Source: JBBPZK01 sp965219175 (GTDB lineage Bacteria; Actinomycetota; Rubrobacteria; Rubrobacterales; Rubrobacteraceae). Taken from it: 64,000 nt of DNA. Below, one piece after another: positions 1 through 7,119 of this stretch (the first letter of the stretch is position 1; every line of letters begins with the position of its first letter). The notes beneath the pieces are model-generated. The model was not told the DNA's origin and did not search any database. It worked only from the letters and a program-made list of their open reading frames with translations. The stretch lies in the NCBI GenBank assembly GCA_965219175.1, contig CBDCNI010000001.1, positions 1,984,001-2,048,000 of the forward strand. The letters are read 5' to 3'. The position numbers and the translations under genes were made by a program.

Positions 1-684
1 CCTTACGACTGGGAAGCCGAACACGGGGCCGAGCTACAGAAGGCTGGAGAGCTGGCCCATGAACTCGGCATCCGGCTCTCCATGCACCCCGGCCAGTACA
101 TAAACCCCGGCAGCCCGAAACCAGAGGTCGCCGAGCGTAGCCAGGTAGAGCTTCGTTACGTGGCCCGTATCTTCACCATCATGGGAAGCCCAGACGGCGT
201 TATCGTGCTTCACATGGGCGGCGCGTACCAGGACAAAACAGCCACCGCGAGACAGTTCATAGAAGCCATGCGCCCCGAAGAAGGGACACTCTCCTACCTC
301 GCGCTTGAGAACGACGAGCGTATTTGGACGGTAGCCGAAGTCTCGGAAACGGCGACCGCTCTTGGGATACCGGCGATCACCGACACCCTCCACCACGACT
401 TGAACCCGGCGGGCCTAACCCTAAAAGAAGCCTTCGACCTCTCGTTGCCGACGTGGGAGGTACGCGGGGTGCGCCCGAAGCTGCACATCTCTACCCAGAA
501 TCCCGAAAAGCAGGCCGGCGCCCACGCCTACTCTATAGACCTCCGAGACTGGGATGCTCTAGTCGAAGCCCTGGACGGCCGGGATGCGGACGTTATGGTC
601 GAAGCAAAGGGCAAGGAACAAGCCCTGATCCCGATGGGCATAGAGGTGGACGAACCCAAAGAGACTACGGAGACGACGTCTTGA
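1..684 (+). CDS. uvsE: UV DNA damage endonuclease UvsE/UvdE, 5' end outside window
   Basis: The reading frame is open from base 1, so the N-terminus lies outside the window. The visible part carries hallmarks of the UvdE TIM-barrel family: an LSMHPGQY segment, LHMGGAYQDK, a LALENDE segment with a metal-ligand Glu, and TDTLHHDLNP with the His pair that helps bind the metal cluster. The family nicks DNA 5' of UV photoproducts and other lesions to start alternative excision repair in the cytoplasm. The C-terminus ends in a short acidic/Thr-rich tail. Its stop overlaps the TTG start of the next gene by four bases (TTGA), which suggests translational coupling. Family assignment is firm; full length cannot be judged. 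Confidence 0.9.
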   Translation, partial: PYDWEAEHGAELQKAGELAHELGIRLSMHPGQYINPGSPKPEVAERSQVELRYVARIFTIMGSPDGVIVLHMGGAYQDKTATARQFIEAMRPEEGTLSYLALENDERIWTVAEVSETATALGIPAITDTLHHDLNPAGLTLKEAFDLSLPTWEVRGVRPKLHISTQNPEKQAGAHAYSIDLRDWDALVEALDGRDADVMVEAKGKEQALIPMGIEVDEPKETTETTS

Positions 685-1100
685 GCACCAATCCGGGCGA
701 CGGGGAGATCCGGGACATCCTGCGCGAGTCGAGCACGGTAGCGGTCGTCGGGCTCTCGGAGAGACCGAACCGCACGAGCCACGCCATCGCCCGCGCCCTG
801 CAAAGTTTCGGATACAAAATCTTCCCGGTCAATCCGAAGCTGAAGGGGCCGGTGCTCGGAGAGGAACCTTACGATTCCGTTCGGGAGATTCCAGCGAAGG
901 TAGACATAGTGGACGTGTTCCGGCGCGCGAGCGAGGTAATGTCGGTGGCGGAAGATGCGGTCGCGGTCGGAGCCCGCGTGCTGTGGATGCAGTCGGGGAT
1001 CGTAAACGAAGAAGCCGCCCTCTACGCCCGTGAACACGGCCTGATCGTCATTATGGACCGTTGCATAAAGGTCGAGTACGCCTCTCTGGTAGGCCGGTAA
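681..1100 (+). CDS. CoA-binding domain protein (YccU-like)
   Basis: This 139-aa Rossmann-fold protein matches the small CoA-binding family. The glycine-rich segment VAVVGLSERPNR near residue 21, then YKIFPVNPK, VDIVDVFRR and the VLWMQSGIVNEEA stretch are typical, and the length is normal for the family. Its cellular role is not established in general; nucleotide or CoA binding is inferred from the fold. I chose the TTG at 681 because it overlaps the uvsE stop (TTGA) and begins the conserved part. A longer open frame upstream runs antisense-like through uvsE and is not believable as protein. It probably forms an operon with uvsE. Confidence 0.85.
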   Translation: MSTNPGDGEIRDILRESSTVAVVGLSERPNRTSHAIARALQSFGYKIFPVNPKLKGPVLGEEPYDSVREIPAKVDIVDVFRRASEVMSVAEDAVAVGARVLWMQSGIVNEEAALYAREHGLIVIMDRCIKVEYASLVGR

Positions 1101-1190
1101 TTTCCACCCGCGATGGGTCTTCGTCGTTATACATTCGGCGAAACGGGTATGATCTCTCTTGGAAAGGGAAGCTAGAGAAAGGTTTGTGTG

Positions 1191-1736
1191 ATGCCACGCA
1201 TTCAACCCGTTGAACCGGAGAACGCGCCCGAAGAGTCGCGGCCGCTGATCGAACAGGGCAAGAAATCGGCCGGAGGCCAGGACCTTAACTTCTTCCGACA
1301 GATGGCCGTCTCGCCGAAGTCGTTCAAGGGATACATGAACCTGAGCGGAACGCTGCAGGGAGGCGCCCTCGACCGGCAGATGCAGGAGTCAATAGCCGTC
1401 GCCGTCTCGGACTTCAACGGCTGCGCCTACTGACTGTCGGTCCACTCCGCCGTGGCGGAGCAAGAGGGCCTCAGCCAGGAAGAGAGCGAGCAGGCGCAGA
1501 AGTTCGAATCGGAAGACCCAAAGCGGGCGGCGGCGCTCGACTTCGTTCGCGAAGTAGCAGAGGAACGCGGCCACGCCTCCGATGAGGCGTTCGAAGCGGT
1601 TCGGGAAGCGGGATACAGCGACGAGCAGATCATGGAGATGGTCGCGAACGTCGCCCTGACCACCTTCTCCAACTACATGAACAACACAATGGGTACCGAA
1701 GTAGACGTTCCGCTGGTCGAACCGACACACAGCTAG
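1191..1736 (+). CDS. AhpD-like (carboxymuconolactone decarboxylase family) protein with in-frame UGA, probable selenoprotein
   Basis: Two open stretches separated by a single TGA (1431-1433) form one 181-aa protein when the TGA is read through. The product is a peroxidase-related AhpD/CMD protein of normal length, with the usual C-terminal segment VALTTFSNYMNNTMGTEVD. The catalytic pattern of AhpD is E-x11-C-x2-C-x3-H. Here it reads E66-x11-C78-A-Y-(UGA81)-L-S-V-H85, so the UGA sits exactly at the second, reactive cysteine. A SECIS-like hairpin follows at 1439-1470. ATG 1191 has an AGAAAGG ribosome site eight bases upstream; GTG 1188 is less well placed. The expected role is thiol/selenol-dependent peroxide or disulfide chemistry. 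The alternative is a nonsense mutation or a read error. No selA/selB/selC is visible here. Confidence 0.75.
1439..1470 (+). promoter_or_regulatory. SECIS-like hairpin just 3' of the in-frame UGA
   Basis: Upper stem CTCCGC (1445-1450) pairs perfectly with GCGGAG (1455-1460) around a CGTG tetraloop. A lower stem GGTCC (1439-1443) pairs with GGGCC (1466-1470), with one G-U pair and an asymmetric internal loop between the stems. The apical loop starts 17 nt after the UGA and contains GU at positions 2-3. Bacterial SECIS elements are known to lie inside the coding region shortly after UGA, with a G among the first two loop bases; this hairpin meets those rules. SelB binding is inference. Confidence 0.6.
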
Positions 1737-1749
1737 AGATAGAGACTTT

Positions 1750-1774
1750 GGGCGCGGCACTGTCGCGCCCTTTT
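1750..1774 (+). terminator. Rho-independent terminator after the AhpD-like gene
   Basis: A perfect 7-bp stem, GGGCGCG (1750-1756) with CGCGCCC (1764-1770), closes a 7-nt loop and is followed directly by TTTT. It lies 14 bases after the TAG of the AhpD-like gene. Its position supports TAG 1734-1736, not the internal TGA, as the true end of that gene. Confidence 0.85.
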
Positions 1775-1803
1775 CATTACGAGGAGTTACGAGGAGGCGG
1801 AAT

Positions 1804-2091
1804 ATGGTACGTGAGATCGCTGTTTTTCAGGTACAAGAGGGCCACGGAGAAGACTTCGTGGGAGCTTACGAAAGCGTCGCTGAAATACTGACCGGCGCTG
1901 AAGGAAACCACGGCGCGAGCCTGCATCGGGGTATCGAGGACCCGTCCACCTTTACTTTGATCGTGGAGTGGGATTCGGTAGATAGCCACACGGCCGTGAC
2001 TCAGAAGCCCGAGTTCGAACAGTTCGGTGATGCTATAGGACCGCACCTCGCCGGGCAGCCACAGGTAAATCACGTCGAAGCTGTAGCGTAG
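1804..2091 (+). CDS. Antibiotic biosynthesis monooxygenase (ABM) domain protein
   Basis: This 95-aa protein is a single dimeric alpha/beta-barrel ABM domain. It opens with VREIAVFQVQEGHGEDF and has the family's central GNHGASLHRGIEDPSTFTLIVEWDS segment and a C-terminal FGDAIGPHL. Members include small quinone/heme-degrading monooxygenases and enzymes of unknown substrate, so the reaction cannot be named. A GAGGAGGCGG ribosome site precedes the ATG. It follows the terminator at 1750-1774 and runs ten bases ahead of the first dehalogenase-type gene, so it probably starts a three-gene operon with the two HAD proteins. Confidence 0.8.
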   Translation: MVREIAVFQVQEGHGEDFVGAYESVAEILTGAEGNHGASLHRGIEDPSTFTLIVEWDSVDSHTAVTQKPEFEQFGDAIGPHLAGQPQVNHVEAVA

Positions 2092-2101
2092 AGGAGCGGG
2101 G

Positions 2102-2776
2102 ATGGCTAGGGTTTGCGTATTCGACGTTAACGAGACGTTGCTGGACCTTTCGGCGCTCGACCCGGAATTCGAGCGGATCTTCGGTGACGCTTCCGTAAGG
2201 CAGGCGTGGTTCGGGCAGATGATCCAAACAGCACTCGTCTCGACAGTGACCGACGCCTACTCGGACTTCGGCGCCATAGGCGGCGCGGCTCTTCAGATGA
2301 CCGCCGAGCTTCAAGGAGTGGAACTCTCCGACGAGGACCGCCAGAGTATCCTGGGCATGGTCCCGCAACTACCGCCCCACCCGGAAGTGGATGAGAGCCT
2401 CGCCCGGCTCAAGGAAGCGGGCCTGCGCCTGGCGACCCTGACCAACTCCACCCAGCAGGTGGCTGAGAACCAGATGGAGAACTCCGGCCTCGGCAAGCAC
2501 TTCGAGCAGGTCCTCTCGGCGGACACTGTCGGGCGGCTCAAGCCCTCTCCGGAGCCGTACCGGATGGCGGCCGAGAAGCTCGGGGTCGACATTGGCGAGA
2601 TAAGGCTCGTCGCCGCCCACGCCTGGGACATAGACGGGGCGCTGCGCGTCGGTTGCGCGGCCGCCTTCGTCGGACGTCCTGGGAAGGTGCTGGACCCGCT
2701 GGCCGACCGTCCCGACGTAGTTGGTTCAGATCTGGCGGAGGTCACGGACCAGATAATCTCCATAGAGCAACCGTAG
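2102..2776 (+). CDS. Haloacid dehalogenase type II family hydrolase (first of two)
   Basis: This 224-aa HAD-superfamily protein has motif I FDVNETLLD with nucleophile Asp8, motif II around TLTNST, motif III Lys in LKPSPEPYRMA, and the AHAWDIDGA motif typical of L-2-haloacid dehalogenases. The family hydrolyses the C-halogen bond of 2-haloalkanoates through an Asp ester, but many members act on other substrates. The DVNET form of motif I differs from the DxYGT of classical enzymes and marks a separate subgroup. It is ten bases downstream of the ABM gene and 16 upstream of a second paralogue. Confidence 0.85.
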   Translation: MARVCVFDVNETLLDLSALDPEFERIFGDASVRQAWFGQMIQTALVSTVTDAYSDFGAIGGAALQMTAELQGVELSDEDRQSILGMVPQLPPHPEVDESLARLKEAGLRLATLTNSTQQVAENQMENSGLGKHFEQVLSADTVGRLKPSPEPYRMAAEKLGVDIGEIRLVAAHAWDIDGALRVGCAAAFVGRPGKVLDPLADRPDVVGSDLAEVTDQIISIEQP

Positions 2777-2792
2777 AAGGGAACGGCCTCGC

Positions 2793-3458
2793 ATGCTCGA
2801 CGCCATAGCCTTCGACATCTACGGAACGCTCGTGAACCCGCTGGAGATGAACGAGCATCTGCGGCAGTTCGCGGGAGATAACGCCGACAGGTTCAGCGAG
2901 TTGTGGCGCGAAAAGCAGATCGAATACTCCTTCCGGCGCGCCCTGATGCGCCGCTACGAAGACTTCGGGACTTGCACGCGTCAGGCGCTGCTCTTCGCCG
3001 CCCGCACCCTCGACATCGACCTCACCGAGGAAGATCAGGAAAAGCTGATTGAGGAATACCAGAACCTCAGGGCTTTCCCGGACGTGGCGCCGGGCATCGA
3101 GAAGATAAAGGCGCGGGGACACGCGACGGTAGAGTTCTCAAACGGCGTCGAGGCTACGGCCCGCGTTCTGTTGGAGCGGGCGGGTGTACTCCCCCACCTC
3201 GATAGCGTTATTAGCGTGGACGATGTTGGAACCTTCAAGCCAAACCCGGACGTTTACCAATATCTGGCGAGCCGCCTCGGACGTTCGGTAGAGGAAGTCT
3301 GGCTCGTTTCGAGCAACCCGTGGGATGTGATCGGGGCGAAGTCCGCCGGCCTCAAAGCCGCCTGGATAAAACGCAAACCGGACGCTGTCTTCGATCCCTG
3401 GGGCATCGAGCCCGACGTGGTGGTCGATAGCTTGGAGCAACTCGCGGAGAAGCTCTGA
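2793..3458 (+). CDS. Haloacid dehalogenase type II family hydrolase (second of two)
   Basis: This 221-aa HAD protein is a diverged paralogue of the previous gene. Motif I is the classical FDIYGTLVNP with Asp8. Motif II is EFSNGV, motif III is FKPNPDVYQY with its Lys, and SSNPWDVIGAKSAGL matches the late haloacid-dehalogenase motif. It is predicted to be a cytoplasmic hydrolase acting on 2-haloacids or related small acids. It is the last plus-strand gene before a set of minus-strand genes. Its 3' end abuts a decayed copy of the queE tail. Confidence 0.85.
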   Translation: MLDAIAFDIYGTLVNPLEMNEHLRQFAGDNADRFSELWREKQIEYSFRRALMRRYEDFGTCTRQALLFAARTLDIDLTEEDQEKLIEEYQNLRAFPDVAPGIEKIKARGHATVEFSNGVEATARVLLERAGVLPHLDSVISVDDVGTFKPNPDVYQYLASRLGRSVEEVWLVSSNPWDVIGAKSAGLKAAWIKRKPDAVFDPWGIEPDVVVDSLEQLAEKL

Positions 3459-3465
3459 CCTGGGC

Positions 3466-3545
3466 TTCGCGTTTGTTCTCATAGAGTAGGACGTGTAGCT
3501 GTGGCAGGATCGTAAAGCTTTGCCAGCTTTCTATAAACCATAACC
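3466..3545 (-). pseudogene. Decayed remnant of a queE 3' end
   Basis: Read on the minus strand this segment encodes SFTILPQLHVLLYENKRE, closely matching EATVLPQLHVLLHGNKRG at the C-terminus of the intact queE at 5385. About 75 bases align by eye at roughly 70% identity (3466-3540 against about 5390-5465). There is no start, the frame runs on into the tail of the dehalogenase gene, and no other part of queE is present. It lies in the same orientation as queE, so the two copies flank the transporter/RHH segment as direct repeats. Confidence 0.6.
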
Positions 3546-3557
3546 TTCCTTCACTCC

Positions 3558-4837
3558 TCACACACCGAACAGTCGGATCGAAACCCAGAGCCCGAGGGCG
3601 GCGGCCAACAGGATAGCGGGCGTCGAGAATACGCCCACCTTAAAGTAGTCGCCGGACGTGATCTCCAACCCTTTCCGGCGTACGACTCCGAGCCAGATCA
3701 GGGTCGCCAGCGAACCTACCGTGGTCAGGTTGGGTCCTATGCTCGCCCCGATAACGACGGCGTAGATCACCGCCGGATCTAGCGTCCCTCCCGAGACAAG
3801 CGGATGTATGGCCCCCAGAGCCAGCACGGTCATCGGTACGTTGTTGATAATATTGGAGCCCAACGCCGACCCGCCCGCCAATCCGAGGATCTCCCAGAAC
3901 CCGTTTCCGGGCGCGGCAGAGGCGAATATCTTCTCCGCCACCAAAGCCAGCCCGGCGTTTTCCACCCCCCGCACTACCACGAACAGCCCCACCACCAGCG
4001 CGACGATCCCCCACGGTACAGACTTCACCAACTCTCCAGGTTGCATCCAGCCCATCAGCCACGCAACGAGGGCCAGCGCCGCTCCACCCACCAACGCTAC
4101 CACCCCAATAGGCACCCCCACCAGAGGGCGACAAACAACGCAGCCAGCACAACCGGGGCACCACCCGCCGTCGTCCGGAAGAACGCCCTGTTCTCGGGGA
4201 CGAACGCGGAGGTATCTCGCTCGTGAAACCCTCCCAGGTCTTTGCGAAACAACCAGGAAAACAGCGCGAAGTTCACCACGACCGCCAGCGTAGCCGGAAG
4301 CGCCATTACGAGCCCAAACTCGATGAAGCTGAGCTTGAAGGCGTTGTAGGCTAGAAGACCCGTAAGGTTGGAGATAGGCAGGAACAGAGAGGCGGTATTT
4401 GCCGCGTACACGCAGGCGAACATGAAAGGCATGGGGCTAAGACGCAACCGCACCACCATCCCGTACACGATCGGGGTGAACACGATTGCCGTGGTATCAA
4501 GCGAAAGCGTGGCTGTTATGACCGTTCCCACCAGGAACACCGAACCATAGAGGACGAGCACCCGCCCTCCCCCAAACTTCGCCGTCATCGAGGCCGCCCA
4601 CTCGAAGAACCCAGCCTCCTCCGCCACCGCGCTCAACATCATCATCCCCACCAGCAGGATAAGCGCATCGTGGGTCTCGACCACTATCCCCATGGCCTGC
4701 TTTATCGAGACGAGTCCTAATATCAGGACGATCGCTCCACCTCCGACCGCCCACCACGCCTCGTTCACTCCCCACGGGCGCGTGAGGATCAACACCAGCG
4801 TCGCCGCGAGGACCGTCCCCGCCAGCGCCGCCTCCAT
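3558..4837 (-). pseudogene. ArsB/NhaD-type ion transporter, frameshifted
   Basis: Two overlapping minus-strand frames, 4837-4097 (246 aa) and 4121-3558 (187 aa), together make one membrane transporter of about 430 aa, the usual size for the ArsB/NhaD/SLC13-like superfamily. The first half carries the N-terminal helices and LSLDTTAIVFTPIVYG; the second carries SVPWGIVALVVGLFVVV and the NIINNVPMT loop. One extra G in a run of five (plus-strand C run 4115-4119) would fuse the frames. A sequencing error or a real one-base deletion are both possible. Substrate could be arsenite, Na+/H+ or a dicarboxylate. It follows the RHH-like gene by six bases. Confidence 0.75.
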
Positions 4838-4843
4838 GTTCCC

Positions 4844-5230
4844 CTAACGCTCCGGTTTCGGCGGCTTTGAATGCTTCTCGTGAGACTTACGCCCTTGCGG
4901 CCCTGGACCCGGTTTGAGACGAGCGCCGTGCTCCTCCGGCAAAGCCTCGGCCTCGGCCAACGCCTCCTCCAAGAACTTTTCAGGGTCTTCGGGAGCGGCC
5001 CACGCCGCGTACTGTTCGACGGCCTCTTCCACCGCCGCCCGGACCATCTCCTCGGCGAGCCTTGTCTTCGGAACGTCGAGCCTACCGGCCAGCCAGACCA
5101 ACCTGGCATGATCCCGCTCGCCCAACCGCATCGAAAACGGCACAGGCTTGGAGTGCTTCTTACCATCCCGATTCTCAAGCTCCTCTAAGTAACCCGACAC
5201 CAGACCTTTTAACCGGTCTCCCACCCACAC
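4844..5230 (-). CDS. Small protein with ribbon-helix-helix-like segment
   Basis: I do not recognise a named family. The 128-aa product has a segment around residues 30-70 (PFSMRLGERDHARLVWLAG, then DVPKTRLAEEMVRAAVEEAVEQY) that resembles a ribbon-helix-helix DNA-binding unit: a basic strand followed by two helices. After it come an acidic helix and a Lys/Pro-rich tail. GTG 5230 is preceded by GAGAGGAG. It is transcribed from an AT-rich promoter and lies just ahead of the ArsB/NhaD-type transporter gene, so it may regulate that gene. The function is inference only. Confidence 0.6.
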   Translation of the reverse strand: MWVGDRLKGLVSGYLEELENRDGKKHSKPVPFSMRLGERDHARLVWLAGRLDVPKTRLAEEMVRAAVEEAVEQYAAWAAPEDPEKFLEEALAEAEALPEEHGARLKPGPGPQGRKSHEKHSKPPKPER

Positions 5231-5250
5231 TCCTCTCGAACAACATTTGC

Positions 5251-5300
5251 CATCTATATTGTATTACACGCGTACTACATATTAAATACAAAATGGGTAT
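5251..5300 (-). promoter_or_regulatory. AT-rich promoter with inverted repeat upstream of RHH-like gene
   Basis: This region is clearly AT-rich against a GC-rich background. On the minus strand TTGTAT and TGTAAT are separated by 17 bases and fit -35/-10 boxes. TTGTATT (5259-5265) and AATACAA (5285-5291) form a 7-bp inverted repeat with a 19-nt spacer that spans these boxes, a plausible operator for the adjacent RHH-like protein. Confidence 0.45.
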
Positions 5301-5318
5301 GATTTCGAAAATTGGGCC

Positions 5319-5340
5319 GTAAACCCGGCTTCGGGTTTAC
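5319..5340 (-). terminator. Hairpin downstream of queE
   Basis: A perfect 9-bp stem, GTAAACCCG with CGGGTTTAC, closes a 4-nt loop about 45 bases after the queE stop on the minus strand. A short TTTT occurs several bases later on that strand instead of a tight U-tract, so terminator function is likely but not certain. Confidence 0.55.
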
Positions 5341-5384
5341 GAGAGCTTACGAATTACGGGCAGCAGGTTAGGAAGCGTTCCGGC

Positions 5385-7115
5385 TCAAACTCCGCGTTTG
5401 TTTCCGTGGAGCAAGACGTGTAGCTGCGGCAAGACCGTGGCCTCGTTCCATCTATCCTCCAGCACTTTCTCGGAGAGCCAAGCGTAGCGGTCCAAGAGCT
5501 TGCCGGGGTCCGGCTCCGAGCCGCCGTTTTGATCCGCGTCCGGCGGGCTGTCGTTGCCGACCTGGAGGTACATCGGAACTTCGGGGAAGCGAGACCCGAC
5601 TTCACGGGCGTAGGCGTAGTCGGCGTCATCGAAAACGACTATCTTCAAGGTCGTCTCGGTACTCCCACCTCCCGAGCTCAGGCAACGCGCGAGTTTCTCC
5701 CAGTTGGTTTTCATCCCGGAGCTTGGCGGTTTCGGAGAAATAGTAAGGAAGTCGAGGTCTCCGAACCAGTCTCTGGCGACGGTACCCTGGGTCTCGATGG
5801 CGAACGTGTAACCGTGTTCTTTTCCGAGTGAGATCAGGGGTCCCAGCGGCTGCAAAGCCGGGTTTCCTCCCGAAAGCGTTACGAGCAACGGTTTCTCAGA
5901 GATCCTGCGCACTTCAGAGAAGACTTCTTCCGCGCTCATCACACGCCACTCGCCACGATGCTCCGGCAAGACGGCGAACTTTGAGTCACACCACGAGCAA
6001 TTGTGGCTCACCACTCCTCCGGCGATGAAATTCTGCGTGCTCGTCTGTAGATCGTACAGAACACGCCCCGCAACTCGCTCGACGGCCACAACGGTTCGCC
6101 AGAGCTTACGAAGACCACGGCTGGCGGCAGCGAGGCGCTTGTGGTGACAGCGCACACCCAGGTAGGGGATCAACTCGACCGGGTGTTTGGCGAAAACAAG
6201 ACGTTCAGCGCGTTCGGCATATCGCTTTCGTTCGACCTTGAGACCGAGAGAGCGTGCGTAACGCTCTGTCCGTTCCAGCACCTCGCCGGGGTTCTGTGTG
6301 ATGTAGGCTCCGCCCGAAGGAACGTGTCCCTCGGCATCGAACATGCCGGCGAGGTACCCTCGTTTGTAATCAGGGTCTTCGTCCGTGGCTACGGCATCTA
6401 GGTAAGCCTGCCTGCGGGCCTCCGGCAGCCTGGAGCGATACAGCGGTGTGCCGTATGTCGTCCTGCCCTCTGCGTACTCCTCCAGTCGGGCTCCAACAAG
6501 CTCGCTCGACTCTAGCAGCGAGTCGAAAAAAGATTGGCTGGTAACGCGGAAGGAGATCCAAGCGTCGCTTACGTGGCCGTCTCCGTCCATCGCTCCTGCC
6601 AGATAACCTCGATGCCACGCCTCGTTTTCCAGATGGGGCAACATCTCCGATCCACTTCCCTTGAGTAACATACCGGGGCGCATCTCTTTTGCTTCCCGGT
6701 AGTTGCCTTCGAGACCTTTACGTTTGGGAGATTTCCAAACTTGTCCGTTGGCGCGAAGCTGCTCTACCCACCAGCGGTGATCAGGAGAACACACGAGTTC
6801 CGTGCCGTCGTCGAGGGTCAGCTTAATGCACTCCTCGGTCTTGACCGTCCGGGAAGCCTCGACAACGGAAGGGATTAACCGAAGCGGCCCCATCGTCGTC
6901 TCTCCGACTCGGGCGTAGCCGAGCACCACATCCCCCGGTTCAACTTCTTCTATCGGCTTTGTAGTGAGGTCGAATAGCGTGATTCGTGTTTCTGCCGCAA
7001 GACAGCGATAATCACATCCACCGGTACGGACGAAGACGGTTGGTTTGCCGATCACCGCTCCTTCGCCCTGAATTACCGGCCCGTAGACCTCGGATATGGA
7101 GATATCTTCTCTCAT
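5385..7115 (-). CDS. queE: QueE, 7-carboxy-7-deazaguanine synthase, interrupted by an intein
   Basis: This 576-aa precursor is a radical-SAM QueE with an in-frame 335-aa intein. Host part 1 (residues 1-37) contains ISEVYGPVIQGEG and GGCDYR. Host part 2 (373-576) starts CSWCDSKF and includes LVTLSGGNPALQ and TISPKPP. Splicing gives a 241-aa enzyme with an intact C-x3-C-x2-C cluster motif. QueE converts 6-carboxytetrahydropterin to 7-carboxy-7-deazaguanine on the way to preQ0. The gene follows queD by four bases in a queC-queD-queE operon. Without splicing the enzyme should be dead, because the intein separates the cluster cysteines. Confidence 0.92.
   Translation of the reverse strand: MREDISISEVYGPVIQGEGAVIGKPTVFVRTGGCDYRCLAAETRITLFDLTTKPIEEVEPGDVVLGYARVGETTMGPLRLIPSVVEASRTVKTEECIKLTLDDGTELVCSPDHRWWVEQLRANGQVWKSPKRKGLEGNYREAKEMRPGMLLKGSGSEMLPHLENEAWHRGYLAGAMDGDGHVSDAWISFRVTSQSFFDSLLESSELVGARLEEYAEGRTTYGTPLYRSRLPEARRQAYLDAVATDEDPDYKRGYLAGMFDAEGHVPSGGAYITQNPGEVLERTERYARSLGLKVERKRYAERAERLVFAKHPVELIPYLGVRCHHKRLAAASRGLRKLWRTVVAVERVAGRVLYDLQTSTQNFIAGGVVSHNCSWCDSKFAVLPEHRGEWRVMSAEEVFSEVRRISEKPLLVTLSGGNPALQPLGPLISLGKEHGYTFAIETQGTVARDWFGDLDFLTISPKPPSSGMKTNWEKLARCLSSGGGSTETTLKIVVFDDADYAYAREVGSRFPEVPMYLQVGNDSPPDADQNGGSEPDPGKLLDRYAWLSEKVLEDRWNEATVLPQLHVLLHGNKRGV
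6000..7004 (-). other. LAGLIDADG-containing intein within QueE
   Basis: Residues 38-372 of the precursor. It starts at Cys38 (CLAAETRITLFD, block A), has a block-B-like segment with SPDHRWWV near 110-117, and ends YDLQTSTQNFIAGG then VVSHN with His371-Asn372, followed by Cys+1. Two dodecapeptide motifs, LAGAMDGDG (172-180) and LAGMFDAEG (255-263), mark a two-motif LAGLIDADG homing endonuclease domain with acidic residues retained, so it may still be active. The C-extein nucleophile is the second cysteine of the radical-SAM motif. Boundaries are exact by the splice-site rules. Confidence 0.92.
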
Positions 7116-7119
7116 TGCT

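Noticed and set aside
324..680. Upstream in-frame extension of the CoA-binding protein
   Set aside because: It overlaps uvsE in another frame and is Arg/Pro-rich without homology-like pattern; TTG 681 overlapping the uvsE stop is the better start.
1431..1433. Reading the TGA as the true end of a short 80-aa AhpD-like gene
   Set aside because: The conserved half continues in frame with no further stop until a TAG followed by a terminator, and the TGA replaces a catalytic Cys.
4097..4121. Programmed ribosomal frameshift in the transporter
   Set aside because: There is no obvious slippery heptamer with a downstream stimulator, and such transporters are not known to use frameshifting; a one-base indel is simpler.
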